51,758 nucleotides of DNA, taken from an uncultured Rhodobiaceae bacterium (GTDB lineage Bacteria; Pseudomonadota; Alphaproteobacteria; Parvibaculales; Parvibaculaceae). A program made the translations under genes and the position numbers. Shown here in pieces: positions 19,850-28,522 of this stretch. The notes under the pieces were generated by a model, which was not told where the DNA came from, did not search any database, and saw only the letters and a program-made list of their open reading frames with translations. Positions within the stretch are counted from its first letter, which is position 1. Each line of letters begins with the position of its first letter. Location: contig CAJXOU010000016.1 of assembly GCA_913057645.1 (NCBI GenBank), positions 1-51,758 on the forward strand, written 5' to 3'.

Positions 19850-21226
19850 ATGAAAGTAATCGTCTGCGGCGCGGGGCAGGTCGGCTTCGGCATCGCCCGG
19901 CAACTCGCTGCCGAACAGAACGACGTCACGGTGATCGACCAGTCGCCGCAGCTCGTTCACCAGATGTCGGACACGCTGGACGTGCGCGCCTTTGTCGGCC
20001 ACGGCGCGCACCCGGATGTGCTGGAACGCGCAGGCGCGGCCTCGGCCGACATGCTGATCGCCGTTACCTTCCACGATGAAGTGAACATGATCGCCTGCCA
20101 GGTCGCGCATTCCGTCTTCAAGGTCCCGACCAAGATCGCCCGTATCCGCGCGCAGAGCTATCTGCAGCCCGGCTTCCAGGATCTGTTCTCGCAGGATCAC
20201 CTGCCGATCGACGTCATCATTTCGCCGGAACTCGAGGTCGGGAAGGCGGTGCTGCGCCGGCTCGCCGTGCCGGGCGCCTTCGACATTCTGAATTTTGCGG
20301 ACGGCAAGGTGAGCGTTGTCGGGGTCTCGCTCGAGGAAGATTGCCCCATCGTCAACACGCCGCTGCGCCAGTTGACCGATCTCTTCCCGGATCTAAAATC
20401 CCGCGTCGTCGGTATCGTGCGCAATGGCGAACTCTTCGTGCCCCAGAGCGACGATCCGATGCTGGTCGGAGACGAGGCCTACTTCGCCGCCGATGTGCGA
20501 GACGTGCGCCGCACGCTCGGCATTTTCGGTCACGAGGAGACCGCCGCGCGCCGTATCATCATCGTCGGCGCGGGCAATATCGGCCTTCATGTCGCACAGG
20601 AGCTTGAAACAAGTCATCCCGGAACCCGCGTCAAGCTCATCGAGCGCGACCGGGAAAAAGCTGTGCAGGCCGCCGACAAGCTGAAGCGTTCCATCGTCCT
20701 TCATGGCGACGGTCTCGACCCGGAACTTCTGCAGGAAGCGGGCATCGCCGAAACCGAAACCCTCGTCACGCTGACCAACAACGATCAGGCGAACATTCTC
20801 TCCTGCGTGGTGGCGAAGCGAGAAGGCTGCCAGCGCACGATGGCGCTCATCAACAACAATACCTATGCGCCGCTCATGCGCTCGCTCGGCATCGACGCCT
20901 TCATCAATCCGCGTGGCGCCACGGTCTCCACAGTGCTTCAGCATGTCCGCCGCGGCCGCATACGCGGGCTCCAGTCGGTGCGCGACGGAGCGGCGGAAAT
21001 CATCGAGGCGGAGGCGCTCGAAACCTCAACACTGGTCGGCAAACCGCTTCGCGAGGTCAATCTGCCGGACGGCATTCTCGTCGGCGCCGTCATCCGCGAC
21101 GGTGAGGTCATCATCCCGCGCGGCGGCACGGAGGTCATTGCGGGTGACCGCGTCGTTCTCTTCGCGCGCTCCGACATGGTGAAGAAGGTCGAGCAGATGT
21201 TCCGCGTCAGTCTCGAATTCTTCTGA
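19850..21226 (+). CDS. trkA: Trk potassium uptake regulatory protein TrkA
   Basis: Peripheral cytoplasmic subunit of 458 residues that gates Trk K+ transporters by binding NAD(H)/nucleotides. It contains two RCK units: Rossmann motifs GAGQVGFGIARQL (7-19) and GAGNIGLHVAQEL (from about 240), each followed by a TrkA-C domain. ATG 19850 begins the canonical MKVIVCGAGQVG. A longer open frame from 19721 only shadows ntrX. TrkA after ntrX is a conserved alphaproteobacterial order. The transmembrane subunit TrkH is not in the window. Confidence 0.95.
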   Translation: MKVIVCGAGQVGFGIARQLAAEQNDVTVIDQSPQLVHQMSDTLDVRAFVGHGAHPDVLERAGAASADMLIAVTFHDEVNMIACQVAHSVFKVPTKIARIRAQSYLQPGFQDLFSQDHLPIDVIISPELEVGKAVLRRLAVPGAFDILNFADGKVSVVGVSLEEDCPIVNTPLRQLTDLFPDLKSRVVGIVRNGELFVPQSDDPMLVGDEAYFAADVRDVRRTLGIFGHEETAARRIIIVGAGNIGLHVAQELETSHPGTRVKLIERDREKAVQAADKLKRSIVLHGDGLDPELLQEAGIAETETLVTLTNNDQANILSCVVAKREGCQRTMALINNNTYAPLMRSLGIDAFINPRGATVSTVLQHVRRGRIRGLQSVRDGAAEIIEAEALETSTLVGKPLREVNLPDGILVGAVIRDGEVIIPRGGTEVIAGDRVVLFARSDMVKKVEQMFRVSLEFF

Positions 21227-21247
21227 CGCAGAAAGGACCCGCGCCCC

Positions 21248-22105
21248 TTGTCCCGCATCGCCTATGTCAATGGCCGCTACCTCCGGCATGCGGAGGCGGC
21301 GATCCATATCGAGGACCGTGGCTATCAGTTCGCCGACGGGGTCTATGAGGTTTGCGGGGTGCGGGGCGGCCTGCTGATGGACGAGCGGCTCCATCTCGAA
21401 AGGCTGGAGCGCTCGCTCGGCGAACTGCGTATCGCGCTTCCCGTGCCGCTCACCGCGCTTCGCTTCATCCTGCGCGAGGTGATCCGGCGTAATCGCCTCT
21501 GGGACGGCATGGTCTATTTCCAGATCACGCGGGGCGTCGCGCCGCGCGATCATCCCTTTCCGCCCGCCTCCGTCAGGCCGGCGCTCACCGTCACGGCGAA
21601 GCGCCTCAACATGGCGCGCGTCGCCGCCGCGGTCGAAAAGGGCGTCGCCGTCATCACCATGCCCGATATTCGCTGGGCGCGGCGCGACATCAAGTCGGTC
21701 GCGCTGCTGCCGAACATCCTTGCCAAGCAACAGGCCCGCGAGGCTGGCGCCTATGAGGCCTGGCTGGTCGACGATGCCGGTTACATCACCGAGGGTTCCT
21801 CCACCAATGCCTGGATCGTGGATCGGGAAGGGCGGCTCGTTACGCGCCCTGCCGGACCGGAGATCCTGAATGGTGTGACGCGCAAGGTACTGCTGGCGGC
21901 TGCGCGGCAGGAAGGCATCGAGGTCGTGGAACGGGCCTTCACGCCGCAGGAGGCGAAATCCGCCCGGGAGGCCTTCATCAGCGCCTCGTCGGCCATCCTC
22001 ATTCCGGTCACCGCGATAGATGGCCAGTCCATTGGCAATGGCGCACCGGGCTCCCTTTCCATGCGCCTTCGCGAGGCCTACATGAAGGTTTGCGAGCTGA
22101 GCTGA
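21248..22105 (+). CDS. D-amino-acid aminotransferase-like class IV PLP enzyme
   Basis: PLP enzyme of fold type IV, 285 residues. The Schiff-base lysine is K149 in RRDIKSVALLPNIL, and TEGSSTNAWIV and the C-terminal SASSAILIPVTAIDG are family landmarks. The closest match in form is D-alanine aminotransferase (Dat), which makes D-glutamate/D-alanine. A branched-chain or aminodeoxychorismate lyase activity cannot be excluded by reading. The start is TTG 21248, with GAAAGGA 10 nt upstream and family-typical YVNGRYLRHAEAAIHIEDRGY following. It lies between trkA and hfq, as in many alphaproteobacteria. Confidence 0.9.
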   Translation: MSRIAYVNGRYLRHAEAAIHIEDRGYQFADGVYEVCGVRGGLLMDERLHLERLERSLGELRIALPVPLTALRFILREVIRRNRLWDGMVYFQITRGVAPRDHPFPPASVRPALTVTAKRLNMARVAAAVEKGVAVITMPDIRWARRDIKSVALLPNILAKQQAREAGAYEAWLVDDAGYITEGSSTNAWIVDREGRLVTRPAGPEILNGVTRKVLLAAARQEGIEVVERAFTPQEAKSAREAFISASSAILIPVTAIDGQSIGNGAPGSLSMRLREAYMKVCELS

Positions 22106-22164
22106 ACAAGAAAGCGTGAGAATTCTGTCAAAATCGGCAAGAAACGGCGGAAATCGGTACGATT

Positions 22165-22194
22165 TGCATGTGCGAAGTTAATTTCGCACTTGCA
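22165..22194. promoter_or_regulatory. Long imperfect palindrome downstream of the dat-like gene
   Basis: GTGCGAA (22170-22176) pairs with TTCGCAC (22183-22189), and flanking TGCA boxes extend the dyad with one T-T mismatch on each side. No T-run follows, so it may be an operator or a transcript hairpin rather than a terminator. It lies about 140 nt upstream of hfq. Confidence 0.45.
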
Positions 22195-22277
22195 GCATGA
22201 ATTGAAACGCCGGACTGTAGGAGTCGAGAGCCGCAGCCTGCTTTCCTTCGTATGAGGAAGGTGCGTGCAAACAAAAA

Positions 22278-22304
22278 GCCGGACCCGCGCGGCAGGGGTT
22301 CGGC
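22278..22304 (+). promoter_or_regulatory. Stem-loop in the hfq leader
   Basis: GCCGGACCC and GGGTTCGGC can form a 9-bp stem with one G-U pair over an 8-9 base loop, about 30 nt upstream of the hfq start. A smaller hairpin (CCTTC/GAAGG) precedes it near 22243-22262. The elements lie in the likely 5' UTR and could stabilise it or form part of Hfq autoregulation. The function is inferred. Confidence 0.4.
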
Positions 22305-22321
22305 CCCACTTAACTCGATAA

Positions 22322-22336
22322 ATGGGGTTTACCCAT
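22322..22336 (+). promoter_or_regulatory. Hairpin that buries the hfq ribosome-binding site
   Basis: ATGGG and CCCAT flank a 5-base loop. The GGGG at 22324-22327 is the only Shine-Dalgarno-like run at the right distance (7 nt) from the hfq ATG at 22335. It pairs with the CCC that abuts the start codon and with its first two bases. Translation could therefore depend on opening this short stem. Confidence 0.4.
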
Positions 22337-22583
22337 GAATGAGAAAACTCACAACCTTCAGGACACGTTCCTGAACCATGTCCGGAAGCACAAGACCAAC
22401 CTCACCATATTCCTGGTCAACGGCGTGAAGCTTCAGGGCGTGGTCACCTGGTTTGACAACTTTTGTGTGTTGTTGCGTCGGGACGGCCATTCGCAGCTCG
22501 TGTATAAGCATGCGATATCGACCATCATGCCGGCCCAACCCGTCCAGCTCTTCGAGCCGGAGGCGAACGGGGAAGAGGCCTGA
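22335..22583 (+). CDS. hfq: RNA chaperone Hfq
   Basis: Small Sm-like protein of 82 residues that forms hexameric rings and pairs small RNAs with mRNAs. The Sm1 motif ([23 protein letters not shown]) and Sm2 motif ([10 protein letters not shown]) are intact, and the N-terminus [12 protein letters not shown] is standard. There is no long C-terminal tail, as in other alphaproteobacterial Hfq. It is followed 12 nt later by hflX, the classic pair. The leader contains several hairpins, listed separately. Confidence 0.98.
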   Translation: MNEKTHNLQDTFLNHVRKHKTNLTIFLVNGVKLQGVVTWFDNFCVLLRRDGHSQLVYKHAISTIMPAQPVQLFEPEANGEEA

Positions 22584-22595
22584 AGAGACCTCTGA

Positions 22596-24014
22596 TTGAC
22601 AGAAGAATTCGAGAGCCCAGCCGGGGGCAGGCGCGGGGCAGGCGGCTTCCAGGTAACGCCTAAGGAGCCGACGCGCGCATTCGTGCTCGTGCCCTGGCTG
22701 AAGTCGGCCGAACAACAGGCAAAAAGGGAAGGGGGCGCGTCGCGTTCTCCGGAGTCCCGGCTCGAGGAAGCCGTGGGCCTTGCGGCTGCCATCTCTCTCA
22801 ATGTCGTCGGCAGTTCCGTCGTGTCGCTTGCGAAGCCGCGTCCTGCGACATTGCTTGGTGAAGGCAAGGTCGATGAACTGAAGGGGCAGATTGCCGAACT
22901 TCGCGTCGAACTCGTTGTCGTCGACGGACCGCTCGGACCCGGCCAGCAGCGCAATCTCGAACGCGCCTGGAACGTCAAGGTCCTGGACCGCACGGGCCTC
23001 ATCCTCGAAATCTTCGGCGAGCGCGCGCGAACGCGCGAAGGCACGCTGCAGGTCGAGCTCGCGCATCTCAACTACCAGAAGAGCCGTCTCGTACGGAGCT
23101 GGACCCATCTCGAGCGCCAGCGCGGCGGCTTCGGCTTTCTCGGCGGCCCCGGCGAAACCCAGATCGAGGCGGACCGCCGCCTGATCCAGGAGCGCATCAC
23201 CAAGATCGAGCGTCAGCTCGAAACCGTGAAGCGTACCCGCCAGCTTCACCGCAAGACGCGCCGCGACGCGCCTTATCCGATCGTCGCGCTTGTCGGCTAC
23301 ACCAATGCCGGCAAGTCGACGCTCTTCAACCGGCTGACGGAAGCGGGCGTCTTCGCGGAGAACCTTCTCTTCGCCACGCTCGACCCGACAATGCGCGGCC
23401 TTCTCCTGCCGAGCGGCCGCAAGGTCATCCTGTCGGACACGGTGGGCTTCATTTCCGACCTGCCGACGCATCTCGTCGCCGCCTTCCGCGCGACACTCGA
23501 AGAAGTGCTCGAGGCGGAAGTCATTCTCCATGTCCGTGATGCGGCGCATGAGGAAACGGCGATCCAGAAGAAGGATGTCGAGGAGGTGCTCGCCTCGCTC
23601 GGCGTGACGAAGGAGTCCGCCGCCGCGAACGGCCAGCATGTCGTCGATGTGCTGAACAAGATCGATCTTCTCGAAGGCGAATTCCACGATACTGCCGTCA
23701 ACATGGCCGCGCGCGATCCGATGACGGTCGCCGTCTCCGCGCTGACGGGGGAGGGTGCCTCCGGCCTTCTCGATCTGATCGACAGCCTCATCGTGGATGA
23801 AGAGCGGCCCGTCCATTTCGACGTTCCGGCGGATGAGGGCGAGGCCATCGCCTGGCTCCATGCCAATGCCCATGTGCGCTCGCGCAGCGACGACGAGGAA
23901 GGCACCGTGCATCTCGATCTCGGTCTCACGCCGATTGTCGCGGGACGTTTCGAGAAGCGCTTCCCGGCGCTTGCGCGCCGTCTTGGCGAGGCGGCAGCGG
24001 AAGCGGCGGAATAG
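22596..24014 (+). CDS. hflX: Ribosome-associated GTPase HflX
   Basis: GTPase of 472 residues that in characterised bacteria splits or rescues stalled 70S ribosomes. The N-terminal HflX domain (to about 215) includes [21 protein letters not shown] sequence at 177-191, then a coiled linker. The G domain has P-loop GYTNAGKST (234-242), [10 protein letters not shown] (G3) and NKID (G4). The start is TTG 22596, 12 nt after the hfq stop. The conserved core begins at about residue 28 (RAFVLVPWL), so the exact start is less certain than the rest. Confidence 0.95.
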   Translation: MTEEFESPAGGRRGAGGFQVTPKEPTRAFVLVPWLKSAEQQAKREGGASRSPESRLEEAVGLAAAISLNVVGSSVVSLAKPRPATLLGEGKVDELKGQIAELRVELVVVDGPLGPGQQRNLERAWNVKVLDRTGLILEIFGERARTREGTLQVELAHLNYQKSRLVRSWTHLERQRGGFGFLGGPGETQIEADRRLIQERITKIERQLETVKRTRQLHRKTRRDAPYPIVALVGYTNAGKSTLFNRLTEAGVFAENLLFATLDPTMRGLLLPSGRKVILSDTVGFISDLPTHLVAAFRATLEEVLEAEVILHVRDAAHEETAIQKKDVEEVLASLGVTKESAAANGQHVVDVLNKIDLLEGEFHDTAVNMAARDPMTVAVSALTGEGASGLLDLIDSLIVDEERPVHFDVPADEGEAIAWLHANAHVRSRSDDEEGTVHLDLGLTPIVAGRFEKRFPALARRLGEAAAEAAE

Positions 24015-24016
24015 GA

Positions 24017-24853
24017 ATGGATCAACTCTTCGACGAAGTCGCCGCGCTGATGCGCGAAGTTGCAGCGCGGGAAATCATGCCGCGCTTCCGCGCGCTCGCG
24101 AAACACGACATCGAGGAAAAGTCGAAAGGCGATCTCGTCACCATCGCGGATCGGGCGTCGGAACTCTGGCTTGCGCCAAGGCTGGAGGCACTTGTTCCGG
24201 GCTCCCTCGCGCTTGGCGAGGAGGCGGCCTCTGCCGATGCCTCGCTTATGAACCGTCTCGACGACGACACGCCTGTCTGGACCATCGACCCCGTGGACGG
24301 CACCGCCAATTTCGTGGGCGGCCGCGAGACCTTCGGCGTCATGCTCTCGCTGATCGAAAAGGGCGAGGTGACGAAGGCGTGGATCTACCTTCCCGTGTCG
24401 GATGCATTCGCCATTGCCGAGCGCGGCGCGGGCGCCGTCTGGCGCGATGCGTCGGGCGAGCGGAAACTCGATGCGGGTACCGCGCCGCTCGATGCCGCGG
24501 AGCAGGGTGCGAGCTTCTATGTCCGTTTCATGCCGGATGAGTGGAAAGGCGGCATCGAAACGCATGCCACCAGCATCGGCCGCACGTCATCGACGCTCTG
24601 TTCGGCCTGGGACTACACCAGCGTTGCGCGAGGCGCCCACGACTTCGTGACCTATTACCGGATGCTGCCCTGGGATCATGCGCCGGGATCGCTGATCCTG
24701 CGCGAAGCGGGCGGTGTCGTTCGCGATATCGAAACGGGGATCGACTACGCGCCGCGAACGCTGAAGGGGCCGCACCTCGTCGCGCGCGACGAGGAAAGCT
24801 GGCAGCAGACGGCGAAAAAAATTCGTTCGTTGACGAACAAATCAAAAAAATAA
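24017..24853 (+). CDS. Inositol monophosphatase family protein
   Basis: Mg2+-dependent phosphatase of the IMPase/CysQ/histidinol-phosphatase superfamily, 278 residues. It has the metal-binding motif DPVDGTANF (91-99), the upstream LGEEAA acidic site (66-71) and the C-terminal [15 protein letters not shown]. The substrate cannot be fixed by reading. Inositol-1-phosphate, histidinol phosphate or PAP are all possible in this superfamily. The ATG lies 2 nt after the hflX stop, so it is the last gene of the hfq-hflX run. The C-terminus ends in a Lys/Ser-rich tail just before a large palindrome. Confidence 0.9.
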   Translation: MDQLFDEVAALMREVAAREIMPRFRALAKHDIEEKSKGDLVTIADRASELWLAPRLEALVPGSLALGEEAASADASLMNRLDDDTPVWTIDPVDGTANFVGGRETFGVMLSLIEKGEVTKAWIYLPVSDAFAIAERGAGAVWRDASGERKLDAGTAPLDAAEQGASFYVRFMPDEWKGGIETHATSIGRTSSTLCSAWDYTSVARGAHDFVTYYRMLPWDHAPGSLILREAGGVVRDIETGIDYAPRTLKGPHLVARDEESWQQTAKKIRSLTNKSKK

Positions 24854-24856
24854 AGT

Positions 24857-24946
24857 CGTCATGACCCGGCTTGTCCGGGGTCATCCACGTCTTTCTTCCT
24901 ATACGTGGCAAAGACGTGGATGGCCCGCATAAAGCAGGCCATGACG
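24857..24946. repeat. 90-bp intergenic palindromic element
   Basis: Nested inverted repeats lie between convergent operons. Outer arms CGTCATG (24857-24863) and CATGACG (24940-24946) enclose inner arms TCCACGTCTTT (24884-24894) and AAAGACGTGGA (24910-24920). A GC-rich subhairpin (CCCGG/CCGGG) lies in the left arm. The architecture is that of the short mobile palindromic units common in alphaproteobacterial intergenic DNA. It could also serve as a bidirectional terminator. Confidence 0.75.
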
Positions 24947-24978
24947 GATTTGAAAATTCAGGATTTACGTCTGGCCGT

Positions 24979-25788
24979 TCATTCTCCGCCGCGCTCCTCG
25001 CGCTTCGCCTCGTTCCAGAGCGCGTCCATTTCTTCCAGCGTCGAGCCTTCCGGTTTCCGATCCTCGGCTGCGAGCTTTTCCTCGATCCGGCCGAAGCGAC
25101 GGCGGAACTTCGCGTTGGCCCGGCGCAGCGCGGCTTCCGGGTCGATCTTCATATGGCGTGCGAGGTTCGCATAGACGAACAGAAGATCGCCCATCTCGTC
25201 TTCCAGCCGGTCGGCATCGCCGCCCTTGGCGACTTCCGCCGAGAGCTCCAGCATTTCCTCGTTCAGCTTGTCGATCACCTGGCTCGTGTCCGGCCAGTCG
25301 AAGCCGACGCGCGCGGCGCGGTTCTGCAGCTTCACGGCGCGGGTGAGAGCCGGGAGCGCCAGCGGCACATCGTCCAGAATGCTTGTCTGCACCGTTCCCT
25401 TCGCGGCCTTCTCCGCCGCCTTGATCTCTTCCCAGCGGGTTTTCACCTCGCCCGCGCTTCGCTCGTCCTCGCTGCCGAAGACATGCGGATGACGGCGGAT
25501 CATCTTCTCGCAGATCGCGCGCACCACGGCGGAGAAATCGAAAGCGCCTTGCTCACTTGCCATCTGCGCGTGGAAGACCACCTGCAGCAGAAGGTCGCCG
25601 AGTTCGTCGCGCAACTCTTCCATGTCGCCGCGCTCGATGGCGTCGGCGACTTCGTAGGCTTCCTCGATGGTGTAGGGCGCGATGGAGGCGAAGTCCTGTT
25701 CGAGATCCCAGGGGCAGCCGCCATCCGGGTCGCGCAACTTCGCCATGATGGCGAGAAGGGTCTCGATCTTTCCCGCATCCTCCGCCAT
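24979..25788 (-). CDS. mazG: Nucleoside triphosphate pyrophosphohydrolase MazG
   Basis: House-cleaning NTP pyrophosphatase of 269 residues that hydrolyses NTPs to NMP and PPi. Two MazG modules are visible. The N-terminal one has CPWDLEQ, EEAYEVADAI and DELGDLLLQVVFHAQ (metal-binding E/E and E/D pairs). The C-terminal one has EMLELSAEV and EDEMGDLLFVYANLARH. Length and order match the full MazG of proteobacteria. It is 9 nt downstream of the transporter gene on the same strand, so they are probably cotranscribed. Confidence 0.95.
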   Translation of the reverse strand: MAEDAGKIETLLAIMAKLRDPDGGCPWDLEQDFASIAPYTIEEAYEVADAIERGDMEELRDELGDLLLQVVFHAQMASEQGAFDFSAVVRAICEKMIRRHPHVFGSEDERSAGEVKTRWEEIKAAEKAAKGTVQTSILDDVPLALPALTRAVKLQNRAARVGFDWPDTSQVIDKLNEEMLELSAEVAKGGDADRLEDEMGDLLFVYANLARHMKIDPEAALRRANAKFRRRFGRIEEKLAAEDRKPEGSTLEEMDALWNEAKREERGGE

Positions 25789-25797
25789 CGGTCCTCG

Positions 25798-27216
25798 CTA
25801 CTCGGCAGGCCGGTCGACGATCCCGCTCGATGTGCCGACCTGCGTCACGGCGGCGGCCGCGTCGCTCGCATCGTGCGACGCGTGGTGCCCGTCGCGTTCC
25901 TCGATGCGGCGGCGAAGATCGTGCTGTGCCTCGCGGTCGAGCGGGAAACGCCACATGATGACGGCCGCCGCCAGCATCACGATGGCGGGCAGGGTGACGT
26001 ACATCGCCATGAACTGGTTGAGCGTTTCGGGCGAGTTCACGCCGGCCGGCGTGAACTGGATCAGGTCGAGCAGCGGGTAGGTGATGCCGACGGCAAGCGC
26101 CGCGCCGACCTTCGCCGTCATGCTGAGCAGCGAATAATAGAGGCCCGTGCGGCGCTGGCCCGTTTCGAGGTAATCGGTGTCGATCACGTCCGCCATGATC
26201 GAGCGCAGCAGGAACGAGCCCGCGCCATAGGCGACGCCGTAAAGCGAATTGCCGATGAAGAGCCACCAGAATTCGCCGCGCGGAAAGAAGACGACGAGCG
26301 GCAGCGTTACCGCGCCATAGACCATCGCTATGGCGAGCGTCTTGTGCTTGCCCGTTATGTGGCTCATCCGGATCCAGGCCGGAATGCCGACAAAGCCCGC
26401 CACGAAATAGACGAGCAGCAGCAGGCTCGCCGATTTCGGCAGCTCCATCACGTAGGAGGCAAAGAAGATGTAGAGCGAGCCCGTGATCGCCGGCGCGATG
26501 TTGACGAGCAGGTCGGCGACGAGCACGCGCTGGAGCAGGCGGTTCTTCGCGATGATCGCCCAGGCGCGCTTCCACGGGATCTGCTGGTGCGGCGCGCTCG
26601 GGAATTCCGGCGCCAGCCACACGGCGAGCCCGACGGTAATCGGCAGCAGGATGATGATGAACCAGCCCATCGCCGCGATCTTCGCAGGGCCGGCCGCTGC
26701 CGCATCTGAGACCTGTTCGATGATCGCGGGCAGCGCCAGCACCGTGAACATGCCGAAGATCAGCAGGAATTCGCGCACGCCCTGGATGGTCGAGCGCTCG
26801 TCATAGTCGGCCGAGAGCTCCGCGCCCCAGGACATGTGCGAGATCGTGATGAGCGTCCAGCCGATATAGAGAAAGAACATCCAGCCCGCGAGATAGACCC
26901 AGGTCACCGGCGGACTCGGCATGAACAGCATGTAGCCGCAGACCATCAGGATCGGCGCCGCGATCACGATCCAGTGGCGCCGGCGTCCCCAGCGGCTTGG
27001 ATAGCGGTCCGACACCATGCCGAGCACCGGATCGGTGAACACATCCCAGAAGCGCGCCAGCATGAACACCGTGCCGACGACGGTGAGGCTCAGCCCCATG
27101 TCGTGCCCGTAGAAGGGCGGCAGATAGACGACGATGGGAAGGCCCATCGCGGAAATCGGGATCGACGGCAGCCCGAAGGCGCCGATCTGCAGGCGGGTGA
27201 CGCGGCCTTTACTCAC
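25798..27216 (-). CDS. MFS transporter of the GPH (sugar:cation symporter) type
   Basis: Integral membrane protein of 472 residues with about twelve hydrophobic helices. Family marks include GTVFMLARFWDVFTDPVLGMVSDR between helices 2 and 3 and RRRHWIVIAAP just after, both typical of the glycoside-pentoside-hexuronide:cation symporter family (MFS_2). The first Met gives MSKGRVTRLQIG. The C-terminal 60 residues are hydrophilic. The substrate is unknown. In alphaproteobacteria such proteins also occur away from sugar genes, so sugar transport should not be assumed. Confidence 0.87.
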   Translation of the reverse strand: MSKGRVTRLQIGAFGLPSIPISAMGLPIVVYLPPFYGHDMGLSLTVVGTVFMLARFWDVFTDPVLGMVSDRYPSRWGRRRHWIVIAAPILMVCGYMLFMPSPPVTWVYLAGWMFFLYIGWTLITISHMSWGAELSADYDERSTIQGVREFLLIFGMFTVLALPAIIEQVSDAAAAGPAKIAAMGWFIIILLPITVGLAVWLAPEFPSAPHQQIPWKRAWAIIAKNRLLQRVLVADLLVNIAPAITGSLYIFFASYVMELPKSASLLLLVYFVAGFVGIPAWIRMSHITGKHKTLAIAMVYGAVTLPLVVFFPRGEFWWLFIGNSLYGVAYGAGSFLLRSIMADVIDTDYLETGQRRTGLYYSLLSMTAKVGAALAVGITYPLLDLIQFTPAGVNSPETLNQFMAMYVTLPAIVMLAAAVIMWRFPLDREAQHDLRRRIEERDGHHASHDASDAAAAVTQVGTSSGIVDRPAE

Positions 27217-27393
27217 TCGTATTCCCCCATGTGCCTTCGTTTCGTGCCGGCATTCGCGCCTTGTCCTTGCGGGTTTTGGCCCGTGGCGGCGCGTTTATTG
27301 ATTATTTGTCAGCGCGGCATAAGGAAACCGATTGCAGCCCGGATGTCCATGTCTTTCGCAGGGGAATACGGGCTTTTTCGTCCGGCGACATCA

Positions 27394-28044
27394 TCAGGCG
27401 AAGTTCTCGTCGGCGACGAACGGATTGGTCCGCCGCTCCACGCCGAAGGTCGAAAGCGGCCCGTGTCCCGGCACGAAGGTCACGTCGTCGCCCAGCGGCC
27501 AGAGCCGCTCGCGGATCGAGGTGACGAGCGCGTTGTGGTCGCCGCGCGGAAAATCGGTGCGGCCGACCGAGCCCTGGAACAGCACGTCGCCGACGATCGC
27601 AAGCCGAGAGGGCTCATGGAAGAAGACGACATGGCCCGGCGTATGGCCCGGGCAATGACGGACCTCGAGCGTGAGGCCGGCGAATTCCACCGTGTCGCCG
27701 TCCTTCAGCCAGCGGTCCGGCCGGAAGGTGCCCACGGGGCCGAAGCCGTATTTCGCGGCCTGGTCGGGGAGGGCCTCGATCAGAAAGAGGTCGTCCTCAT
27801 GCGGGCCCTCGATCTTCACATCAAGTTCCTTCGCAAGATCGCCCGCCGCCGAGGCGTGATCGAGATGGCCATGCGTCAGCAGGATCTTCTCGATGGTGAC
27901 GCCGATCTCGGCGGCCGCCTGTTTGATCCGCGGCAGGTCGCCGCCGGGATCGCTCACGGCGCCGCGCATGTTTTCGTCGTTCCACATCAGGGTGCAGTTC
28001 TGCTGGAAAGGCGTAACGGGAAGGATCGCGGCCTTGAGAGCCAT
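27394..28044 (-). CDS. MBL-fold metallo-hydrolase (glyoxalase II-like)
   Basis: Hydrolase of 216 residues with the complete metallo-beta-lactamase HxHxDH motif (H58, H60, D62, H63 in THGHLDHASA), a later metal His in HCPGHTPGH, and a bridging Asp in VGDVLFQGSVGRTD. It resembles the short glyoxalase II-like/YcbL family (S-lactoylglutathione or related thioester hydrolases). Persulfide dioxygenase is a less likely relative. It stands alone on the minus strand. About 145 bp of non-coding DNA separates it from the cupredoxin gene. Confidence 0.9.
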   Translation of the reverse strand: MALKAAILPVTPFQQNCTLMWNDENMRGAVSDPGGDLPRIKQAAAEIGVTIEKILLTHGHLDHASAAGDLAKELDVKIEGPHEDDLFLIEALPDQAAKYGFGPVGTFRPDRWLKDGDTVEFAGLTLEVRHCPGHTPGHVVFFHEPSRLAIVGDVLFQGSVGRTDFPRGDHNALVTSIRERLWPLGDDVTFVPGHGPLSTFGVERRTNPFVADENFA

Positions 28045-28152
28045 CGCGGGAAACCTGCGTGCTTGTGAATGCCTGTTGGGCCAACCCTAGACCATTTTCC
28101 GCGTCCAGGCACGGCCTGGAAAGGCCGCGGTCGGGGGGGTCGGGGCGTATGA

Positions 28153-28181
28153 GCCCCCGGAGGCGGGGTCTCTCCGGGGGC
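28153..28181 (-). terminator. GC-rich hairpin after the cupredoxin gene
   Basis: GCCCCCGGA and TCCGGGGGC form a perfect 9-bp stem with an 11-base loop, beginning 9 nt past the cupredoxin stop on the minus strand. No clear T-run follows, so termination may be Rho-assisted or the hairpin may protect the 3' end. Confidence 0.5.
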
Positions 28182-28189
28182 CCGCCCGC

Positions 28190-28522
28190 TCATTCGACAA
28201 TCGAGAGCGTCATGATCATGCCGGGATGAAATCGGCAATAAACCTCCATCTTTCCCGGCGTCACGAGGTAAATGCTCCCTTCCTCCCCCCGCGGAAGGTC
28301 GATGTCGAACGAACCGTCGCGCGCCGTGGCCGTGTGGCGGACGAGGTCCTTGTTTCGCCAACGCACAGTGTCACCGGCCTTCAGTTCGATGTGTGAAACG
28401 CCAAACTTCATCTTGTCGATATCGATGACGAGATACCGTCCTGCCGCGTTCGAAAAGGAGGGCCGGGCAAGAGCTCCACTCGCCACGGTTGCAAGGAAGG
28501 CCCGCCGGGAAAATCGCGACAT
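28190..28522 (-). CDS. Secreted cupredoxin (type I copper protein)
   Basis: Plastocyanin/azurin-like protein of 110 residues. An N-terminal twin-arginine-like signal (FSRRAFLATVASGALA) suggests Tat export of the folded protein. Likely type I copper ligands are H63, C96, H99 and M102 (RHTAT and YCRFHPGM). The domain is shorter than plastocyanin, as in the small cupredoxin_1-type proteins. ATG 28522 shares a base with the upstream DUF4142 stop (TGATG), so the two are coupled. A TTG one codon earlier is possible. Context in an ECF-sigma locus suggests an envelope redox or copper role, which is inference. Confidence 0.88.
   Translation of the reverse strand: MSRFSRRAFLATVASGALARPSFSNAAGRYLVIDIDKMKFGVSHIELKAGDTVRWRNKDLVRHTATARDGSFDIDLPRGEEGSIYLVTPGKMEVYCRFHPGMIMTLSIVE

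Noticed and set aside
24871-26709. 612-residue plus-strand frame over mazG and the transporter
   Set aside because: It begins in the palindromic element and is antisense to two clear genes.
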